A stretch of DNA of 7,106 nucleotides from an uncultured Rickettsiales bacterium (GTDB taxonomy: Bacteria; Pseudomonadota; Alphaproteobacteria; Rickettsiales; UBA1997): the NCBI GenBank assembly GCA_951800555.1, contig CATOJU010000045.1, positions 1 to 7,106 on the forward strand. Reading direction: 5' to 3'. The notes under the pieces were generated by a model. The model ran no database searches. It was not told where the DNA came from and worked only from the letters and a program-made list of their open reading frames with translations. Both the position numbers and the translations under genes were made by a program. This document shows, in pieces, positions 4,901 to 7,106 of the stretch (position 1 is its first letter; each line of letters starts with the position of its first letter).

Positions 4901-7068
4901 CTTTCAGCTATAAAATTTAATATTTCTTTTACTTCTTCATAGGAACATTGTTTTTCTGTAAAATTATCTTTTCTACATTTTTTTAAAGATTTAATATAAT
5001 TCGCCAATATATTTCTGTTTTCCTCTATTTCTGCTTTTCTGGTTTCAATAGCTCTTTGTTTTTCTTCATCATTTATATATTTATTATTATCTTTTTCTAA
5101 TTCTTCAAATCTACTTTTTAATTTATCATCTAGTTTTAGAAGTAGTAGATATAAATTTTCTTGTCTATTAAGTAAATAGCTTCCCTTTTTTTCACCTTCT
5201 AATTCTGGGTTTTCATCAATATAATCATCATGTATCTTTTTAAGAAAATTATTTTCAATCTTATTATCTTTTATAGCTTTCTCTAATTCATTTTTATTAA
5301 ATTTAATTCCTTCTTTATTATTTTCGCAATAGAATTTTACAAATGCCATTACCTCTTGTTTATTTAGGTTACCTATTAACTTTTTTAATATCTCGCTATT
5401 ATATTCCATTTCTCCATTTTCTTTTTTTTCAAATAAATTATTATTTACTATAATATCCTTTACAACTTTAAGTTTATTGCTATTTGATAAAAAAGTTAAA
5501 GTATCGGAGGATATAATATTTTCTGCTTTTAAATTACCTTCTTTTAAACATTTAAATAATAATTCTCCATTAATTATTGAAGTATCAATTTTTGGTAATT
5601 TTTGTGGGCATCTTGATAGCATCGTTTCTATTATTATTTTTTGTTTATTTATATCTTTGTAATAAATTCTTGATAAATCAATTTTGCTAGCCTCTTCTTG
5701 GCTAAAATTATTCTCTATAAATTTTATAAATTCAATATAATTATAAAACACTTTAGCTGTATAATATATATTACCTTCTGAATCAATAGTTCTTAAAATT
5801 AATTCTTTTTTTAATTCTTCTATTTTTGATTTTCCAAAAATACTTTTTAAAGGTTCCAAAAATGTATTATCGGACAGAATTGTTTCAATATCATTAATAT
5901 TAAAACTTTTAATTTTTTCAAATCCTAACACTGAAAAAAAATTTTTGGCAATTTCTTGATTTGAAATGTAACTTTTGATATAAAAAACGCGAGAATAATC
6001 CAATAAATTTAAATTTTTAGGACAATTACTGGTTCCTAAATTATTTAACCATTCTTCTAAAGCTTCACTATCAATTTCATTAATAGGAATTTCTGAAAGT
6101 TTTTCTTCATCTGAATTTTCTATAAAATCCTTTAAAACTTCTTTATTTACATACTCTAAAACATTATTAAGATTCTTACTTTCTAAATTTGATAAAAAAT
6201 TTAAAATAGCCTTTTTTTGTTTTTTATATTTTGGATTTTCTAAAAAATTTATTAATTCACAACTTTTACCAGAATAATCTAATAACAATATTCTTTCAAA
6301 TAATTCTTTGTATTTTTCTGGATTTTCTATTATTTTAATTAATTCATCTTGTGGAATATATTCAGATTTAATTTTTTTTATTTTATTATCACTTAAAATT
6401 TCTTTCAACAAAAATGCAATATCATTTATGTCATTTATGTCTTGATTTTTTAATGTGTATTCGAGATAACTATCTCCTATATCATAATTTAATAAATTTA
6501 ACATATTAAAACTTTCTTGATGTCCTTTTCTTGCTTTTTTTAATAATTCTCCAAAAACATCTCCTGGAATGTGATCATAATTAATTTCTTTAATTTTATC
6601 ATTAGGCAATATCTTTAATATTTCTTTTGCAAGATTTTTACCGTTAAATTTTTTAAATATTTTGTAAAAATTACTATAATTCAATGATCTTAATACTTCA
6701 AGACTTTTTTGATCTCTTTTTTTTGCATTTTCCAATAATGTTTCTAGAACATCTTCTGGAATATATCCAATTCTAATAGTTTTTAATTTCTCTGGAGTTA
6801 AAATTTCTAATAGAAATTTTTCAACAATTTTTTCATCCATGTGTTCAAAAAAACCGCCAAAATACATATTAATAAAATCATCATAAGAAAAATATCTTCT
6901 TAATAATATAGTATGAAAAAAAAATGTATCTTCTTTTAAACCATCAATTACTTCTGGTGGAACATTTATATTATAGTATCCTTTTATTTTTCGATTTCCT
7001 ATTCCTACTGTAATTTTATCATTAATAAAACTTAAAAAAATTTCTTCAAATCTAGTATCTTCTGACAT
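1990..7068 (-). CDS. Giant multidomain effector-like protein: helical repeats, ADP-ribosyltransferase-like domain, PPP-type metallophosphoesterase
   Basis: I do not recognise the whole protein (1692 residues). The start chosen is the ATG at 7066-7068, because GGAG lies six bases before it; an ATG at 7078-7080 would add four residues but has no ribosome-binding site. From the N-terminus: degenerate helical repeats (clear at 29-271, traceable to about 511); a charged, partly coiled-coil middle (about 641-701); an ADP-ribosyltransferase-like segment (857-996; R870, S933/S935, E974/E975); a basic linker; a PPP-type phosphoesterase (1161-1491) with all ligands (D1167, H1169, D1239, N1276, H1277, H1323, H1486); and a helical tail with six Glu in a row. 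No signal peptide or membrane helix is visible, and the 17 Cys are spread along the chain, which suits a cytosolic fold. If exported, it would need a signal-peptide-independent route. The architecture resembles host-directed or competitor-directed effectors; this is inference. The gene stands alone, convergent to the efflux genes, with matching AT-rich composition. The reading frame is certain and the domain calls vary in strength. Confidence 0.93.
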   Translation of the reverse strand: MSEDTRFEEIFLSFINDKITVGIGNRKIKGYYNINVPPEVIDGLKEDTFFFHTILLRRYFSYDDFINMYFGGFFEHMDEKIVEKFLLEILTPEKLKTIRIGYIPEDVLETLLENAKKRDQKSLEVLRSLNYSNFYKIFKKFNGKNLAKEILKILPNDKIKEINYDHIPGDVFGELLKKARKGHQESFNMLNLLNYDIGDSYLEYTLKNQDINDINDIAFLLKEILSDNKIKKIKSEYIPQDELIKIIENPEKYKELFERILLLDYSGKSCELINFLENPKYKKQKKAILNFLSNLESKNLNNVLEYVNKEVLKDFIENSDEEKLSEIPINEIDSEALEEWLNNLGTSNCPKNLNLLDYSRVFYIKSYISNQEIAKNFFSVLGFEKIKSFNINDIETILSDNTFLEPLKSIFGKSKIEELKKELILRTIDSEGNIYYTAKVFYNYIEFIKFIENNFSQEEASKIDLSRIYYKDINKQKIIIETMLSRCPQKLPKIDTSIINGELLFKCLKEGNLKAENIISSDTLTFLSNSNKLKVVKDIIVNNNLFEKKENGEMEYNSEILKKLIGNLNKQEVMAFVKFYCENNKEGIKFNKNELEKAIKDNKIENNFLKKIHDDYIDENPELEGEKKGSYLLNRQENLYLLLLKLDDKLKSRFEELEKDNNKYINDEEKQRAIETRKAEIEENRNILANYIKSLKKCRKDNFTEKQCSYEEVKEILNFIAERYSEEILRRELLYYQGMIKPFLKRCIKDDKSNLNKETVKKITREIEESLGILYYPYSSDEDRIKAQKILKENLNVIGNEYKRVAEENGEKISGDFLMLSSVCAAEENNINDLSNALYATIKFRMADDYITKQDNVHAGENINSDILYRGFTGEDLDKSKVSIEQMSNPNAPTGRPRFSFWDMTKDKTILNTNCNAAGKKDPYPSWIGAFTSYSEKLSKSLGAYGRGGILGFYCISKNLQKSFSGIIGCEGAEEIAGYDIPIEYRIFNIVFNGKPLNEESIDKNEAKDDEKFDIGDVQFSTKMDFVNFKINLNLKENLTIKYINNNGEEQIKEFKKDQKDQSITKEELKAIIIELGKKGELVPFLRDQLIIERVFDRNKILGEEFYEDLKSKTEITKTKEHKRNVKKFLKTEKGLRNAQKRFKPFNRVISNVNNSNENKTMYAIPDTHGSYPALIESLKKSGIIANEGEGFVYYKKDDFALENPIYKEPKNYNEEDYIKIPNFKLNNNIKDDVIHLGDLVDKHSEVGTDESLKSVVISILISRQLKGKYITLMGNHEIANIIDKAYYGGRNQDCKNFILKAIENGEIKLMHHVKGTNIINSHVALIKENILNFLNHTISENISLFSGFEEKIKKLAEIAGFKEKKENGKIKYIKLEEVVLPDNNIKSKEVALLDNNLPEEVLEEFTDIINELFKYIVISEQGKTEKKLTTSLLGSLVNGNRMYNTDVTNTARELSYAQELKTKDPWTPEELKEHTFNGITNVIGHDATPNKEKIGEKEYKLAQGEYLNKAGILFADEWQEDNKAKCVKIKVNEKGEKEYYFYRQEKGADQFIEGDFVEVNKSVENLKKEEEEEEIKEREEFLHLLDNALNENFFSNEKELLKNISISTIKALDDPKFALKCDIVKNKIKLLKLAKQLINILRSENKKDKEFVNKLIEDNFNKKYDDDEIFINCIKSIDNMFNGKAIDFTHC
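2344..2358 (-). repeat. (GAG)5 trinucleotide run inside the giant gene
   Basis: Five GAG codons follow one GAA and encode Glu1570-Glu1575. Elsewhere this gene mostly uses GAA, so the run looks like slippage expansion of a triplet. Length changes would keep the frame. On the mRNA it also makes repeated AGGAGG matches to the anti-Shine-Dalgarno, but no start codon follows within range. Confidence 0.7.
2596..3588 (-). other. PPP-type metallophosphoesterase (calcineurin-like) domain of the giant protein
   Basis: The segment covers residues about 1161-1491, counted from the Met at 7068. The motifs come in the PPP order. PDTHGSY gives D1167 and H1169. HLGDLVDKH gives D1239, with Lys1243 replacing the usual Arg of GDxVDRG. 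LMGNHE gives N1276 and the catalytic His1277. INSHVAL supplies H1323 and VIGHDATP supplies H1486. By family, these residues hold two metal ions and hydrolyse phosphomonoesters of Ser/Thr proteins, or dinucleoside polyphosphates in the ApaH branch. An insert of about 160 residues, longer than the roughly 75 in PP1, separates H1323 from H1486 and holds a tandem duplication; it may form a cap that sets specificity. The domain call is strong; the substrate is unknown. Confidence 0.85.
2879..2939 (-). repeat. 36-bp-period tandem duplication in the phosphoesterase insert
   Basis: Two 25-base copies at 2879-2903 and 2915-2939 differ at three positions and begin 36 bases apart, exactly 12 codons. In the protein they give EVVLPDNNIKSK (1378-1389) and EVALLDNN plus variant residues (from 1390). 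The high DNA identity suggests a fairly recent in-frame duplication within the insert between metal ligands H1323 and H1486. Confidence 0.75.
4081..4500 (-). other. ADP-ribosyltransferase-like (R-S-E type) segment of the giant protein
   Basis: The segment covers residues about 857-996. Three blocks match the order and spacing of R-S-E ADP-ribosyltransferases. ILYRGF gives R870, the NAD-binding Arg. GAFTSYSEKLSKSLGA gives S933 and S935, like the STS strand with its following helix. After a hydrophobic strand (ILGFYCI, 950-956) comes EGAEEIAGYDIPIEYRI (971-987), which resembles the cholera-toxin-type EQEVSALGGIPYSQI strand. The strict ExE spacing is not present: Glu occurs at 971, 974 and 975, so the active enzyme might use a single Glu or favour NAD glycohydrolysis. 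Family assignment rests on motif reading only, without a profile search, and other NAD-fold or non-enzymatic readings remain possible. Confidence 0.6.
4966..5148 (-). other. Charged coiled-coil-like helix of the giant protein
   Basis: Residues about 641-701 have no Pro or Gly and are rich in Glu, Lys, Leu and Asn, with spaced Leu/Ile positions (LLLLKLDDKLKSRFEELEK, then AIETRKAEIEENRNILANY). They probably form a long helix or coiled coil separating the repeat-rich N-terminal half from the catalytic half. The boundaries are approximate, and heptad registration was judged by eye. Confidence 0.5.
6256..6984 (-). repeat. Degenerate ~65-residue protein repeats, N-terminus of the giant protein
   Basis: At least four units can be aligned by eye between residues 29 and 271. 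Each has a K-[IL]-K-x-I start, a turn with [IV]-P-x-[DE] (VPPEV near 37, YIPED near 104, HIPGD near 168, YIPQD near 239), a helix with LL, and a closing L-[ND]-Y-[SD] (Y131, Y195, Y265; SYDD near 62). The pitch is 67, 64 and 71 residues. Weaker copies continue near 332 (closing LDYS at 358), 394, 468 and 499. The pattern suggests an alpha-solenoid for protein binding. It does not match TPR, ankyrin or HEAT consensus as I know them. Confidence 0.65.
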
Positions 7069-7073
7069 ATTTA

Positions 7074-7078
7074 TCTCC
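7074..7078 (-). promoter_or_regulatory. Ribosome-binding site that sets the giant gene's start
   Basis: On the minus strand GGAGA precedes the ATG at 7066-7068; the GGAG core is six bases from it. It lies within the alternative upstream ATG codon and its next codon (7078-7080 and 7075-7077). That upstream ATG itself has only A and T before it, so the site favours the inner Met. Confidence 0.7.
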
Positions 7079-7106
7079 ATAATTTATAAAATATAAAATA
7101 TTAATA

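Noticed and set aside
5477..5662. 61-codon plus-strand frame
   Set aside because: It is antisense to the giant gene, without a recognisable domain or start signal.
6256..6984. TPR, ankyrin or HEAT repeats
   Set aside because: The pitch of about 65 residues and the I-P-x-D turn do not match the 34-, 33- or roughly 40-residue consensus patterns.
1990..7068. Recoded genetic code (TGA as Trp)
   Set aside because: Trp residues such as W927 use TGG, and no gene needs TGA to be read as sense.
7081..7106. Possible -10 boxes (TATATT, TATAAA on the minus strand) before the giant gene
   Set aside because: The 26 bases are only A and T, so such hexamers are expected by chance, and the -35 region is outside the window.

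Overview
The window is strongly AT-rich on both strands and holds three protein genes in a convergent layout. No RNA gene, CRISPR array, transposase or integrase is visible. Two genes read rightward at the left end: a membrane-anchored efflux adaptor, cut by the window edge, and a stand-alone ABC ATPase of the MacB/LolD type. One giant gene of about 5.1 kb fills the rest and reads leftward.

The adaptor has an intact TolC-docking motif, which points to a diderm (Gram-negative-type) bacterium. The low GC, the Lys/Asn/Ile/Glu-rich proteins and TGG for Trp under the normal code fit several low-GC lineages, such as Fusobacteria, Brachyspira, Endomicrobia-like Elusimicrobia or AT-rich symbionts. 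The sequence alone does not decide between them.

Region by region: 1-1167 is the adaptor, missing only its extreme N-terminus. 1171-1890 is the ATPase, with all nucleotide-binding motifs intact. The permease gene expected next to it is absent from the window. 1891-1989 is a 99-bp convergent spacer with a clear hairpin plus T-run terminator, then a perfect Shine-Dalgarno hexamer that leads to no gene. 1990-7068 (minus strand) encodes a protein of 1692 residues with no signal peptide or membrane segment. The last 26 bases (7081-7106) are featureless AT-rich leader.

The giant protein is the main point of interest. I read it as a modular, effector-like enzyme. Its N-terminus is a series of degenerate helical repeats of about 65 residues. 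A long charged helical middle follows. Residues about 857-996 carry an apparent R-S-E ADP-ribosyltransferase signature (LYRG, FTSYS, then an EE-I-x-G-x-x-IP strand). Residues about 1161-1491 form a PPP-type metallophosphoesterase with every metal ligand and the catalytic His present. The C-terminal tail is helical and acidic. An ADP-ribosyltransferase and a phosphoesterase in one chain could act in sequence on one target. That is a hypothesis, and no known family name is claimed for the whole protein. Nothing in the sequence links it functionally to the efflux genes, and it looks monocistronic.
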